NCBI GenBank assembly: GCA_963643465.1
Contig: CAVIJT010000005.1
Span: forward strand, 62,001-126,000
DNA: 64,000 nt
Origin: CAG-411 sp963643465
GTDB lineage: Bacteria > Bacillota > Clostridia > Lachnospirales > Lachnospiraceae
Direction: 5' to 3'
Within the stretch, counting starts at the first letter, position 1. Each line of letters opens with the position of its first letter. The position numbers and the translations under genes are program-made. Of this stretch, positions 63,248 to 64,000 are shown one piece after another. The notes below the pieces were generated by a model, which was given only the letters and a program-made list of their open reading frames with translations, was not told where the DNA came from and ran no database searches.

Positions 63248-64000
63248 CTATTCAGTTGCAGTAATCTTGCTTACAAGATTATCCATGATTTCCTGTAAAG
63301 ATAAATTACTTCCTTTCTCTCCGGTGGCCATCTGTGTACCAAATTCAGCAACCGGGTCCCAGTAGTATCCGCCGATGCGCTGCAAGCTACCAAACTGAGA
63401 TTGTTCAAGAAGTGCTTTAATGGCAACATTTTCTTTTACAGCCTCTGTTTCGGAAGCCGCTGCATTTGCAGGACCTTGTCCACGTTTTTCAAAACGAAGA
63501 AGCTGATTTTCTTCCGTAACCATCCATTCTGCTAACTTAGTAGCCCACTCCTTTTCTTCAGAGTAAGAGTTGACACCCACCATTTTGTAACCGGTGTAAG
63601 AACCCATTTGTACATCCTGTCCGGCTACGGAATAGGTTGGAAGTTTGGTAGCGGCATAATCATCGCCCCATGCCTCTTGTAAACGGTCAGCTAACCAAAC
63701 ACCACTAATCCCGGCAATGACACTGCCATCTTTTGCTCCAGCTACCAATCCTTCGTCATCTGTTGCAAGAAATCCTTTGGAATTTGCAATGGAAAGCATA
63801 CTTTCTGCAACGTCTACACCTTTGATTTCTCCTTTGTCATCGTTCCAAGTACAGTAGTTGGTGATACCATCATCATTTAAACCGACGGTGAGACCTGTGT
63901 TTGCAAAGAAAGAATATAAATACCAGCCAGAAGTCCAGTCCATGGTAACGTATTTTCCTTGTTTGCCTGCTTTGTCAATCATATCATTCAAATTTCCTAG
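63248..64000 (-). CDS. Extracellular sugar-binding protein of an ABC transporter (5'-truncated)
   Basis: The frame is open to the window edge; only the C-terminal ~250 residues are present. The sequence has the maltose/oligosaccharide binding-protein (SBP_bac_1) pattern: GWYLYSFFANTGLTVG, AGAKDGSVIAGISGVWLADRLQEAWG, then MGSYTGYKMVGVNSYSEEKEWATKLAEWM and NQLLRFEKRGQGPANAAA near the end. It would bind malto-oligosaccharides or related sugars at the cell surface and feed an ABC importer encoded beyond the window. It is followed closely by the chemoreceptor gene. Confidence 0.88.
   Translation of the reverse strand, partial: LGNLNDMIDKAGKQGKYVTMDWTSGWYLYSFFANTGLTVGLNDDGITNYCTWNDDKGEIKGVDVAESMLSIANSKGFLATDDEGLVAGAKDGSVIAGISGVWLADRLQEAWGDDYAATKLPTYSVAGQDVQMGSYTGYKMVGVNSYSEEKEWATKLAEWMVTEENQLLRFEKRGQGPANAAASETEAVKENVAIKALLEQSQFGSLQRIGGYYWDPVAEFGTQMATGEKGSNLSLQEIMDNLVSKITATE

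Noticed and set aside
1..64000. tRNA or rRNA genes
   Set aside because: All gaps over 200 bases were read for cloverleaf arms and conserved rRNA segments; none was recognised, though a dedicated scan was not possible.

Overview
The window is AT-rich (GC roughly 38-40% by eye) and reads as a low-GC Gram-positive anaerobe of class Clostridia, most likely a gut Lachnospiraceae. The evidence is strong AGGAGG-type ribosome sites, a gdpP-rplI-dnaB block, secreted proteins with lysine-rich Big2 domains and Thr/Pro linkers, extracellular starch-active enzymes, several chemoreceptors, and AgrC/AgrA-like (GHKL/LytTR) regulators. No tRNA, rRNA or CRISPR array was recognised. The species cannot be named from this sequence alone.

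Layout. 1-1.6 kb: 5'-truncated queD, then queE and folE, the early 7-deazaguanine/queuosine pathway. 1.7-8.1 kb: a DUF362 ferredoxin-type protein and two large secreted proteins. 8.3-13.8 kb: AI-2E-family exporter, phosphoesterase, purE, azlCD, a TtcA-like enzyme, lrgAB. 13.9-20.8 kb: a compact type VII secretion-like operon. It holds an FHA-FtsK/EssC-type ATPase, a LytTR regulator, an unknown protein, an EsaB/YukD-like protein and three small helical proteins. 21-32.3 kb: alpha-amylase, a Gld-like ABC exporter set, a secreted transglutaminase-like protein, type I pullulanase. 32.4-40.6 kb: gdpP-rplI-dnaB, cdd and pyrimidine phosphorylase, UDP-galactopyranose mutase plus a glycosyltransferase. 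40.7-50 kb: PAP2 protein, a chemoreceptor and a GHKL kinase sharing one membrane sensor domain, AgrA-like regulator, AEC transporter, ECF sigma, Big2 protein, an OmpR/HK pair. 50-59 kb: RNA- and repeat-rich accessory stretch. 59-64 kb: HMA protein and metal P-type ATPase, then a chemoreceptor and a truncated sugar-binding protein.

Most notable: (1) the type VII-like operon encodes an EssC homologue whose usual pair of transmembrane helices is missing, and no EssA, EssB or EsaA gene is nearby, so it may be a soluble or repurposed machine. (2) A 65-bp-period tandem array at 51.69-51.97 kb has conserved flanks and hairpin stems that differ between units yet stay complementary, which is internal covariation for an unrecognised structured RNA. 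(3) A promoter with perfect consensus hexamers at 54.33 kb drives a roughly 500-nt transcript with four repeats of one core and its own terminator. (4) A 446-bp imperfect palindrome bounded by TTAA, and a separate 195-bp inverted-repeat element, look like non-autonomous mobile elements or large RNAs. (5) One gene is broken at a perfect 25-bp-stem hairpin.

How the genes fit together: starch use (secreted amylase, cytoplasmic pullulanase, a maltose-type binding protein with an adjacent chemoreceptor), cell-surface elaboration (UGM/GT2, acyltransferase, Big2 proteins) and signal-regulated secretion dominate.
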